A stretch of DNA of 53,227 bases, taken from contig MHFR01000003.1 in assembly GCA_001804285.1 (NCBI GenBank), positions 1 through 53,227 of the forward strand, read 5' to 3'. The position numbers were made by a program, and so were the translations under genes. Shown piece after piece: positions 43,087 to 51,400 of this stretch. Under the pieces are notes generated by a model, which was given only the letters and a program-made list of their open reading frames with translations, ran no database searches and had not been told where the DNA came from. Source of the DNA: Candidatus Danuiimicrobium aquiferis (GTDB lineage Bacteria > Omnitrophota > Omnitrophia > Omnitrophales > Danuiimicrobiaceae). Within the stretch, counting starts at the first letter, position 1; each line of letters starts with the position of its first letter.

Positions 43087-44071
43087 CTTCCCACGCGACA
43101 ACGGCATAATTAGCAATTGGGAGATTTCCAAGTACTTCGGAACTAAAATTGACGTGGGCTGCACCGTTTCCAACCGCATTGCCTGTTGTTTTCTGGAGCA
43201 CTGCGGCTCCGATAATATTTGCGTCACCGTTGATATGGATTAGATCGTCTGCAATGATAATTCCCTTAAACCAGCCGTGAACATTTTTTAGATAAGCGTC
43301 ATTGCTGCTATTGTGGACGATGAGAATGCCGGTGCTCGGAGCATCTTCAGTTCCGAAATCCGGTGCTTGCCAATTTCCGGTTAAATAAACAATTTGATTG
43401 GTAAAAGGGGTCGCAGGCGGAGTTGCGGTTTTGTATATATCTAAGCTTCCGGGTGCCATGCCCAGAACCTCTTCGGGCGTTGTAAACTGACTCATCGTAG
43501 CGAATTCTTCATAAGCATCAGAGTTGGCCGGATCTGAAGGCTCATGACCATTTCCGCCAATGATAGAGCTTCCGCCTTGATCGACACTTCCACCGGCAGA
43601 AACCCCATAAGAACCCGGATCTCCCGTTAAATCACCGTTGCTATCATAATCCCGCCCGTCGACGATGATGTTTCCATTTAAAGAAACATTGCCGTAAGAA
43701 GTTAATGCACCGCGGACACCTACCGGGGGGCTCTTAACAACTTTCACACGAACGGTTTTTGTAGAGCCACTGACCGTTCCCGTTGAAGTGACCATTTTGG
43801 TGCCCGAATCATAGATTGAACTATAGGTGCCGCGCCCCAAGCTTCCCGAGAGGGAAGTGAGCGCTCCTGTAGTCCTCAATTGAATCAGCATTTTATCGAT
43901 ACCTGTTTCGGCAAGATAAAATGCCTGATTTTGAGCGAGTTCCATATTGGTCAAGCGGTTTTCCTGGAAGGATAGAGCGTAGACACTTCCGCTGACAATA
44001 ATGATGACTGTGATCAGAAGATAGAACCAAATGAGGAGGATTCCTTTTTTATTTTTTGCCAACTTTTTCAT
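43070..44071 (-). CDS. PilX-like pilus assembly protein (operon C)
   Basis: 333 residues. N-terminus NKKGILLIWFYLLITVIIIVSGSVYALSFQ is a pilin-like membrane helix; AFYLAETGIDKMLIQL follows. VDGRDYDSNGDLTGDPGSYGV, SGGSVDQGGSSIIGGNGHEPSDPAN, STGILIVHNSSND and FKGIIIADDLI match the operon A paralogue at 36083, showing that the two operons arose by duplication. Starts 13 nt after the previous stop. Confidence 0.82.
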   Translation of the reverse strand: MKKLAKNKKGILLIWFYLLITVIIIVSGSVYALSFQENRLTNMELAQNQAFYLAETGIDKMLIQLRTTGALTSLSGSLGRGTYSSIYDSGTKMVTSTGTVSGSTKTVRVKVVKSPPVGVRGALTSYGNVSLNGNIIVDGRDYDSNGDLTGDPGSYGVSAGGSVDQGGSSIIGGNGHEPSDPANSDAYEEFATMSQFTTPEEVLGMAPGSLDIYKTATPPATPFTNQIVYLTGNWQAPDFGTEDAPSTGILIVHNSSNDAYLKNVHGWFKGIIIADDLIHINGDANIIGAAVLQKTTGNAVGNGAAHVNFSSEVLGNLPIANYAVVAWEDAQNQ

Positions 44072-44084
44072 ATATCACCTCTTT

Positions 44085-44648
44085 CTAATTTCGCATTGTA
44101 ATTTCGGACGTCAAGCTTCCTGTAATCGTTCTTCCGTTTGCCGTCGTTTTGCTTGTGATAATGGAAGTTTTAATTATATTATCATTTGATAAGCTGCCAT
44201 CATTCCCAATATCCGGGCGGTCAAACGTTAAACTTTGAACGTTCCGGCCGATCACGTTCGTACTTGAATTTTTAGTCCGGCTAATTTGATGTGCTCCACT
44301 GTCGAGTTCAAAAACCACAGTATCCCACGATGAGATTGAACTATTGCCAATGACATTTGGAACTGGAAAGCTGATTCGCGAATTACCGTTACTTCGCGCA
44401 ATTCCGGAAGCGCCCAGAGGACTTGAAAGGCTGGTTTCTCGCAGTTCTCTCATTATCTTTTCCAAGGCTAATTTGGCATCATTTCGCACCTCAACTGAAG
44501 CATTCCCGATTCCTCTGGCAGTTTCGGTAACTTGCATTAACGCGACAAGAAAAATAGAAAAAATCATAACCAGCGCGACGACTGTGATCATTTCGATCAG
44601 GGTAAATCCGCAATTTTTTGAATCCGTCATTTTTTTCCCGTGTTTCAT
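44085..44648 (-). CDS. Type IV prepilin-like protein (PilW-like, operon C)
   Basis: 187 residues (start 44648; a second ATG at 44630 is possible). CGFTLIEMITVVALVMIFSIFLVAL is the prepilin signal with E5. LTFDRPDIGND and SLTSEITMRN parallel LTFICTPPDSE and TLTSEVVLRN of the operon A protein at 37213. It lies between a PilV-like and a PilX-like gene, as in operon A. Confidence 0.85.
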   Translation of the reverse strand: MKHGKKMTDSKNCGFTLIEMITVVALVMIFSIFLVALMQVTETARGIGNASVEVRNDAKLALEKIMRELRETSLSSPLGASGIARSNGNSRISFPVPNVIGNSSISSWDTVVFELDSGAHQISRTKNSSTNVIGRNVQSLTFDRPDIGNDGSLSNDNIIKTSIITSKTTANGRTITGSLTSEITMRN

Positions 44649-44662
44649 TTAAATCACATCCT

Positions 44663-45073
44663 TTATCGGTTTGTCATCAATGCTTCCACCGAATGGGTAA
44701 TCATTTTTCCTTTTTCAGACCAAGAAACATTCACTTTGACGGGCAGTGGATTTGGAATCGTGCCCGAAACTCCCGGAAACGTAACGCTGATTTGTTCACT
44801 TGGGATCGTTGATGAAATATTGGCACTGATCCACGTTGCCCAACTGTCCGCCCCGTGTGTTATAGAAAGGCCGTTATTTTCTATAACCGTGCGAACTTCT
44901 TCCATGACTTGCCGGGCTTTATTGATTGCTTTCGAACGGTTTTCGGAGAATTCACCTAACGACAAAGAGGAATCAATTAAAGATAATATTCCGAAGAGGG
45001 CGATTGCGAATAGACCGATAGCGATCACGGTTTCCATCAATGTAAATCCTGTTTTCGAATTTGTCTTATTCAT
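44663..45073 (-). CDS. Type IV prepilin-like protein (PilV-like), first gene of operon C
   Basis: 136 residues from ATG 45073 (AAGGA 9 nt upstream); an ATG at 45163 would put the start before the terminator hairpin and is rejected. KTGFTLMETVIAIGLFAIALFGILSLID is almost identical to the operon A signal. The C-terminal VNVSWSEKGKMITHSVEA motif is shared with the first pilin of operon A. Confidence 0.87.
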   Translation of the reverse strand: MNKTNSKTGFTLMETVIAIGLFAIALFGILSLIDSSLSLGEFSENRSKAINKARQVMEEVRTVIENNGLSITHGADSWATWISANISSTIPSEQISVTFPGVSGTIPNPLPVKVNVSWSEKGKMITHSVEALMTNR

Positions 45074-45114
45074 TTCATTTATCCTTTTTTCATTATTTAA
45101 CAATTGCTTAAAAT

Positions 45115-45140
45115 AAAAACGGCCTATCAAAAGATAGGCC
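45115..45140 (-). terminator. Riboswitch expression-platform terminator (leader 3)
   Basis: Minus-strand GGCCTATC-TTTT-GATAGGCC then GTTTTTAT, 42 nt before the first pilin gene of operon C. Same hairpin as in the other two leaders. Confidence 0.85.
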
Positions 45141-45176
45141 ACCAGCTTTAGACGATTTTTCATGTCTCACTTTATT

Positions 45177-45442
45177 GTGATTTCGGCAACTGACAACCAT
45201 GTTCCATCATATCAACTAAACGGCATTTTCCGTGATGGAATTTAGGCTCTAAAGCTTTGCCCGCCACACTGCCCCCACCTACATTGATTCCGTTTTCCGG
45301 TTTATTTATCCGGAGTGAGGACTGTGCTGATTTCCAATTAATAGTATCAATTAACTAATTCATCGGTAAATCAGCACTGCTTCGGCGGGTCCGCCAATGT
45401 TTTTTGGCGGACGTCCTAACCTTTCGATTTGCGCCACACGAC
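45177..45442 (-). ncRNA. c-di-GMP-I (GEMM) riboswitch 3, core split by about 150 nt
   Basis: Minus-strand RNA has GCGCAAATC-GAAA-GGTTAGGAC, then a long insertion (about 45261-45412), then GCAAAGCTTTAGAGCCTAAA, a P3 hairpin closed by TTCCATCA/TGATGGAA, and GTTGCCGAAATCAC. The insertion enters at the same nucleotide as in riboswitch 1 and is a CCGCCACA...TTGGCGGAC palindrome itself interrupted by a nested element (45273-45374). The aptamer may fold only if the insertion is extruded as a hairpin. The terminator at 45115 follows. Confidence 0.78.
45273..45374. repeat. Nested element inside the riboswitch 3 insertion
   Basis: 102 nt flanked by direct repeats CACTGC (45267-45272 and 45375-45380). 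It contains GTGCTGATTT and AAATCAGC, an inverted pair near its right half, and GAGGACTGTGCTGA...TTAATAGTA, similar to AAGGACGGTGCTGA...AAATAGTA in the nested element at 19924-20009. Confidence 0.6.
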
Positions 45443-45673
45443 ACGGCGCATCTACGCCAGAGGCGCACCAGCTTTTGACCGGCGCTAACCTCTTTCGCGG
45501 AAGTTTGCTATTATCGTTTCACGAAAGAGCAATCAAACTATTTACTTTTCAATCACTAATAAGTCTACATGGTGATATGCTCCTGGAGCAAGACCGTTGA
45601 GCTGATTTCGACCTTTATAATTTAATTATAGAACCCTAACTCTTTTAGATTAAACAGCTTGTAAGAATTTCAA
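45413..45673. repeat. 261-bp leader duplication, copy in operon C (pair: 41869-42129)
   Basis: Same length and about 96 percent identical by eye to 41869-42129. It includes the 5' part of the aptamer, the GGCGCATC...GCGCC palindrome, the AGCAAACTTCCGC...GAGGTTAGCG segment and the likely promoter. Confidence 0.9.
45625..45654 (-). promoter_or_regulatory. Putative promoter of riboswitch leader 3
   Basis: Minus-strand TATAAT (45630-45625) with TTTAAT 18 bp upstream (45654-45649). Identical layout to the operon B leader. It is divergent from the GGDEF gene promoter at 45741. Confidence 0.4.
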
Positions 45674-45698
45674 TAGAGAGGCCTCCTCGATTTTTTTC

Positions 45699-45716
45699 AC
45701 CACTTTATACAGTGGT
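45699..45716. promoter_or_regulatory. Palindrome between divergent promoters
   Basis: ACCACT-TTATAC-AGTGGT, a 6-bp-arm palindrome between the pilin leader promoter and the GGDEF promoter. It could be an operator acting on both genes. No regulator family is recognised. Confidence 0.35.
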
Positions 45717-45740
45717 ATAAACCCTATCCCATGCCAATTT

Positions 45741-45768
45741 TTGCATTCAGCAAGACAAATGTTATACT
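45741..45768 (+). promoter_or_regulatory. Putative promoter of the GGDEF gene
   Basis: TTGCAT (45741-45746) and TATACT (45763-45768) with a 16-bp spacer, about 60 bp upstream of the start codon. Consistent with a housekeeping sigma factor. Confidence 0.5.
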
Positions 45769-45829
45769 TAGAAAGAATGAAGTTGAGATTTCAATGTAAG
45801 ACGATTGTAACATTAGGGGAATGTGGCTC

Positions 45830-46933
45830 ATGTTTGTGCTGATGATTATTCTTGCTGCAGTGACGCTTGCTTCCATAGTGACCGTGCTCATTCAAAAGAA
45901 CTTACGGGAAAAAGATCAGACACAAAAGCAGGAACAGCAACCATTTCATGATGAAAATAAACATGTACGGCACGAAGATCATTTAACGAACGATGGAAGA
46001 GAAGAAGTTGTTGCGGTTAAGATTGATTCTGTGGAGTTCGATTTTTCGCGGAATTTCGACATGCCTGAAGTCCGGTTTCAGCTTGCCTTGAATAATCCAA
46101 GCCGGTACGATATTTTTGTAACAAAAATCGACTGGGAAATTTGGATTCATTCCAAAACGTCTCCGATTCCGATTGTGCGAGGATCTTTGCAGGAAGCGAT
46201 TCTCCTGCAGCCTTTGATGAGTCGTGATGATTTTTTGGTGGACGAAACGTTGGATCACACGGCGGCACGATATGTGTCCCAAATGAAGGGTGGACTCACG
46301 ACAGGTTGTTTTTTTCAGGGAGTTATTTTCGGAGAGATTGAACAGAAGCCGTTTCAAAGAAGTTTTGTACTGCGGAACGTGCCTTATCTCGTGGAAGAAG
46401 AAAAGCTTCTATCCAACATGTATATTGATCCGACTCATTTGGATCCGCTGACCGGTTTGCTGAACCGCAGGTTTTTAAAAGACAACCTGCAGTCGATCGT
46501 TGATGTGTTGGAACCCGATAAGCCCGTTTCTTTTATCATGCTTGATATTGACAATTACAAGCAGGTGAATGATACCTTGGGACACTTGGTTGGAGATCAA
46601 GTGTTGAGTGTTGTGAGTTCAAAAATCCGTGAGGCCGTAGGGATGCAAGGGTTCACGATCCGTTATGGAGGCGATGAGTTCAGCGTGATTTTGGCTCATT
46701 GTAACAGCGAGCAGGCAAAAGTGATTGCCGAAAAAATTCGGAGCCATGTTGCCGCAGCTGAATTTCCTCTTTCGCAGAATACATTTCGAATTACGATCAG
46801 TATTGGTGTGGCAACATTAAAAGAAAGAACCGATTGTAAGATTCTGATTCAGCGGGCCGATGACATGCTTCGGATTTCAAAACACGCCGGGAAAAATCGA
46901 GTCACATCCTTCGAAGAAACCACGAAGATTTAA
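45830..46933 (+). CDS. Membrane-anchored diguanylate cyclase (GGDEF) with LEA14-like domain
   Basis: 367 residues from ATG 45830, preferred over ATG 45821 because AGGGGA then sits 9 nt upstream. One N-terminal transmembrane helix, a polar linker, a beta-rich segment (VKIDSVEFDFSR...VRFQLALNNPSRYDIFVTKIDWEIWI) resembling LEA14/WHy domains, and a GGDEF domain with DPLTGLLNRR, MLDIDNYKQVND and intact RYGGDEF. The RxxD inhibitory site is absent five residues before GGDEF (GMQG instead), so product feedback is not expected. It is divergent from the riboswitch-controlled pilin operon C, and is a likely local source of their ligand. Confidence 0.92.
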   Translation: MFVLMIILAAVTLASIVTVLIQKNLREKDQTQKQEQQPFHDENKHVRHEDHLTNDGREEVVAVKIDSVEFDFSRNFDMPEVRFQLALNNPSRYDIFVTKIDWEIWIHSKTSPIPIVRGSLQEAILLQPLMSRDDFLVDETLDHTAARYVSQMKGGLTTGCFFQGVIFGEIEQKPFQRSFVLRNVPYLVEEEKLLSNMYIDPTHLDPLTGLLNRRFLKDNLQSIVDVLEPDKPVSFIMLDIDNYKQVNDTLGHLVGDQVLSVVSSKIREAVGMQGFTIRYGGDEFSVILAHCNSEQAKVIAEKIRSHVAAAEFPLSQNTFRITISIGVATLKERTDCKILIQRADDMLRISKHAGKNRVTSFEETTKI

Positions 46934-46949
46934 GTTGGGGCTAAAAAAA

Positions 46950-46989
46950 GGGGACAGGTTCTGACTCAAAGGAAGCAGAACCTGTCCCC
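46950..46989. terminator. Bidirectional hairpin between the GGDEF gene and gltD
   Basis: GGGGACAGGTTCTG and CAGAACCTGTCCCC form a 14-bp stem with a 12-nt loop. A-rich sequence lies on the left and TTTTTTTATTT on the right, so it can stop transcription from both convergent genes. Its GGGGACAG ends match the hairpin at 8981. Confidence 0.85.
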
Positions 46990-46994
46990 TTTTT

Positions 46995-48425
46995 TTATTT
47001 TTCCAGCAAGTACTGATTGACAGCTTCGGCAGCTTGGCGGCCGTGGCTGATGGCACGAACTACTAAAGAAGCTCCGATGTCCGCGTCACCGGCTGCAAAA
47101 ATTCCTTTTACGGAGCTCATGTAATTTCCATTTGTGGAAATATTTCCGCGTTCATCGAATTGAACGTCAAAATCTTTTAATAGATCGTTGTGTTCAACAT
47201 GGAGAAATCCCATAGCGAGGAAGATGAGATCAAGTTTGAGTGTGAACGCTGAGCCGTGAATAATTTTCATTTCCGGGCGTCCGCCGGTTTGTGGCTTGAT
47301 CCATTCAACACGGCTGAAATTTCCTTCTTCCGATTTTCCATTCCGGCCGGAAAATGAATTGGTTGTAATGCTCCAATCGCGTTCACAACCTTCTTCATGA
47401 GAAGTCGAGGTGCGGAGAATATTCGGCCAGAAGGGCCATTCCGGGTTCCACGGCTCTTTCCAATCACGCGGTTTTGGGAGGATTTCGAATTGATAAACTT
47501 TTTTAGCGCCCTGGCGGTTTGCGGTTCCGACGCAGTCTGATCCCGTGTCGCCGCCGCCGATGACGAGAACGGTTTTACCTTTTGCCGAAATCATTTGATT
47601 GGCTGGAATTTCGCCGCCCGAAAACATGTTCGACTTTGTCAGATATTCCATTGCAAAATGAATTCCGTCGAGTTCGCGGCCGGGAACTTTCAAATCGCGC
47701 GGGGCTCCGGCGCCCATCGTAATGAGGATCGCATCGTATTGTTTTTTGAGATCTGAGGCATGAAGATCTTTTCCGACATGAGCATTCGTTTCAAATTGGA
47801 TCCCTTCGGCTTTCATCTGTTGAATCCGCCGGTCGAGAATCCATTTTTCGAATTTAAAATCAGGAACGCCATACCGTAAAATGCCGCCGATTTTTTGAGC
47901 TTTTTCGAATAATGTGACCGCATGGCCCATCCGGCGTAATTGCTGAGCCGCAGCCATTCCGGCCGGGCCGGAGCCTACGATTGCGATTTTCTTTCCTGTT
48001 TCTTTTTGGGGTGGTTTCGGAACGACCCAGCCTTCGGCAAACGCTTTTTCAATAATCGCAAGCTCAAGTTGTTTGATCGTCACGGGGCTGGTATTGATTG
48101 AAAGGGTGCACGAAGTTTCACAAGGGGCAGGACATATCCGGCCCGTAATTTCGGGGAAATTATTTGTTAATTCCAAACGTTCGTATGCTTCCCGCCATTG
48201 GCCTTTGTAAACCGCGTCGTTCCATTCCGGAATTAAATTATAGACCGGACAGCCCATCGCGTGGCAAAAAGGAACTCCGCAATCCATGCAACGGGCGCCT
48301 TGACGCCGAAGTTCTTCTTCGGAGACAAGAACAGGAATTTCCTTATAGTCCTTCAGCCGGTCTTCAATTGCGCGATTGGAGGGCGTCACGCGTTTATATT
48401 CTAAAAATCCGGTCGGCTTTCCCAT
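46995..48425 (-). CDS. gltD: Glutamate synthase (NADPH) small subunit
   Basis: 476 residues. N-terminal Fe-S cysteines (CMDCGVPFCHAMGCPVYNLIPEW, CPAPCETSC), FAD-binding GSGPAGMAAAQQL (about 151), a GILRYGVPDFKFEK motif, and NADPH-binding VIGGGDTGSDC (about 290); AAGDADIGASLVVRAI near the C-terminus. It passes electrons from NADPH to GltB. The ATG overlaps the gltB stop by 1 nt (TAATG), so the two are translationally coupled. Confidence 0.96.
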   Translation of the reverse strand: MGKPTGFLEYKRVTPSNRAIEDRLKDYKEIPVLVSEEELRRQGARCMDCGVPFCHAMGCPVYNLIPEWNDAVYKGQWREAYERLELTNNFPEITGRICPAPCETSCTLSINTSPVTIKQLELAIIEKAFAEGWVVPKPPQKETGKKIAIVGSGPAGMAAAQQLRRMGHAVTLFEKAQKIGGILRYGVPDFKFEKWILDRRIQQMKAEGIQFETNAHVGKDLHASDLKKQYDAILITMGAGAPRDLKVPGRELDGIHFAMEYLTKSNMFSGGEIPANQMISAKGKTVLVIGGGDTGSDCVGTANRQGAKKVYQFEILPKPRDWKEPWNPEWPFWPNILRTSTSHEEGCERDWSITTNSFSGRNGKSEEGNFSRVEWIKPQTGGRPEMKIIHGSAFTLKLDLIFLAMGFLHVEHNDLLKDFDVQFDERGNISTNGNYMSSVKGIFAAGDADIGASLVVRAISHGRQAAEAVNQYLLEK

Positions 48426-51400
48426 TATGGATGAACCTCCTCGGTCGGTTGACTGGCTTCCGAACTTGCGTGTTCCTGGGACTTGATCCGTTCGAGAGCC
48501 CGGCGGTAATCGATCGGCATGACTTTCACAAAAACCGGCAACATTTCTTCCCAGTTTTCAAGAATTCTGCCCGCATATTTGCTTCCGGTGTATTGGATAT
48601 GCCGTTGGAGATAACGGTAAATAAAAGCGATATCTTGCGCGTCCACGACCGGTTCGATGTCAACCATTTCAAGATTGCAACGCGTATCAAATAATTGATT
48701 TTCATCAAGAACGTAAGCGATGCCGCCGCTCATCCCGGCCGCAAAATTGATACCGGTGTCGCCCAGAATCAGCACGCGTCCGCCGGTCATATATTCGCAT
48801 CCGTGGTCGCCGATCCCTTCAACGACTGCGATTGCGCCGCTATTGCGGACGCAAAAACGCTCCCCGGCCATTCCATAGATGTAGACTTCTCCCCCCGTTG
48901 CGCCGAATAAATTGACATTTCCCGTGATGATATTGTACTGAGGCCGGAAGGTAGACTTACTTGGCGGATAGACGATTAATTTTCCGCCGGATAATCCTTT
49001 CCCGAAATAATCGTTGGCGTCTCCTTCGAGTTCGAATGTAATACCGGGCGCCAGAAACGCTCCGAAACTTTGTCCGGCAGAGCCGGTAAATTTTACTTTG
49101 ATGGTATCTTCCGAAAGTCCTTTTGAGCCATACCGTTTTGCAATGACACCGCTCAGGGTAGTTCCGACAGTCCGATTGCAATTTCGAATCGGCATTTCCA
49201 GCTGCACTGGGGTGCTTTCTTCAATCGCCTTTTTCGTATTTTCGATTAAGAATCCATCAAGCGATTTCGAAAGATCGTGGGTTTGTTTGGTGACACACCG
49301 GACCGCCCCGCCTTCCGGGATTTCCGGTTTGAGTAAGACATTCGTGAAATCCAGGCCTTTTGTTTTCCAATGTTCGACTGCTTGATTGACTTCCAGCATA
49401 TCGATTCTGCCAATCATTTCGTCAAAGGTGCGAAAGCCAAGTTCCGCCATGATTTCGCGCGTTTCCTGGGCAATAAAACGCATGAAGTTGATGACATGCT
49501 CGGGTTTGCCTTGGAACCGCTTGCGAAGTTCGGGATCCTGTGTGGCGACGCCTACGGGACATGTGTTTTGATGGCATTTACGCATCATAATGCATCCTAA
49601 GCTGACAAGCGCTGTTGTGGCGAAGCCGATTTCTTCGGCGCCGATCAGAGCTGCGATCACCACATCCCGGCCGGTTTTGATCTGACCGTCTGTTTGAACG
49701 CGGATGCGGTCGCGAAGCTTGTTCCGGACGAGAACTTGCTGTGTTTCTGCGAGTCCGATTTCCCATGGAATTCCCGCGTGCTGAATGGATGAAATCGGAG
49801 AAGCGCCGGTTCCGCCGTCATGGCCGCTGATCAGCACCATGTCTGCTTTTCCTTTCGCGACGCCTGCGGCGATTGTCCCGACGCCGACTTCCGAAACGAG
49901 TTTGACGGAAACGCGCGCGTCTGGATTTGCATTTTTTAAATCAAAAATGAGTTGTGCCAAATCCTCGATGGAATAAATATCGTGATGGGGCGGCGGGGAA
50001 ATGAGCATGACGCCCGGTGTTGAATGCCGGACTTTGGCGATCAGTTCATCTACTTTGTGTCCCGGGAGTTGTCCGCCTTCTCCGGGCTTCGCGCCTTGAG
50101 CCATTTTAATTTGAAGTTCTTTTGAGTTGACTAAATAATCGATGGTGACGCCGAATCGGGCGGATGCCACTTGCTTTACCATGCTTTTTGAAGAGTCGCC
50201 GTTCGGGAGCGGTTTGTAACGGATTTCGTCTTCGCCCCCTTCGCCGGAATTGCTTTGGGCTCCGAGGCGGTTCATCGCGATCGCAATCGCTTCGTGAGCT
50301 TCTTTGCTGATTGAACCAAAAGACATGGCCGATGTCACAAACCGTTTTACGATGGCGTCAACCGACTCAACTTCTTCGATCACAACTGGTTTTCCTTTTT
50401 TGAAACTGAATAAACCGCGGAGCGTACACAAATTCTTGCTGATGTTATTAATTTCCCGCGTATATATTTTAAATGTATCATAGTTTCCTTCCCGGACCGC
50501 TCTTTGGAGGAACACGATGGCTTCGGGTGAGAACAGGTGTTTTTCGGAAAAGAGACGATAGTGATATTGACCGCCCGAGGGCAGAGTTTGAACCGGAGCG
50601 GATGTTCCGAAAGCTTTGCGGTGACGCGCGAGTGTTTCTTGTTGTATGGCGCTGATTCCGATTCCGTTGATTCGGGTAGCCGTTCCCGGAAAATAGTGAT
50701 TGATGAAATTTTCGTTGAGTCCGACGGCTTCGAAAATTTGTGCTCCCCGGTAACTGCGAATCGTTGAAACGCCCATCTTCGACATGACTTTGAGAAGCCC
50801 CTTTTTGACGGCGGTGATGTAGTTTTCAAAAGCCGTGAGAACGGATAAATCGCCCTGGATGTATTTTCTATTTTTCAAATCAATGATCGTTTCGAATACA
50901 AGATACGGGTTGATCGCATTAATTCCGTATCCGATCAATGCCGCGAAATGATGAACTTCACGCGCTTCGCCCGTTTCCAGAATGAGTCCCGTCAGATGAC
51001 GTTTGCCGCGCTTTGTCAGATGATGATGAACGGCGGATGTCCCTAAAAGGGCCGGAATCGCCGCATGGTTTTCATCCATCTTCCGGTCGCTTAAGATCAC
51101 AAGGGAATAACCTTCGTCGACTTTTCTTTCCACTTCCATGCACATTTGATCAACTGCTTCTTCGAGTGCATTTTTGCCGCCTGACACTTTGAAAAGCATT
51201 GGAACGGTAACAATTCGAAAATCTTTGATCTCAGATTGTTTCAGCCGGTTGATGTCTTCATTGGAGAGGACCGGATGGGGGAGTTTCAGTTGATGACAGT
51301 GTTCCGGGGTTTCGTCCAAAAGATTTCCGACGCGACCGACAAAGCTCATCAAGGACATCACCAGGTTTTCACGATAAGGATCAATCGGCGGATTGGTGAC

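Noticed and set aside
45397-45600. 67-codon plus-strand ORF over leader 3 (a similar one over leader 2 near 41865-42056)
   Set aside because: Its apparent conservation comes from the 261-bp leader duplication; it is antisense to the riboswitch and has no protein signature.
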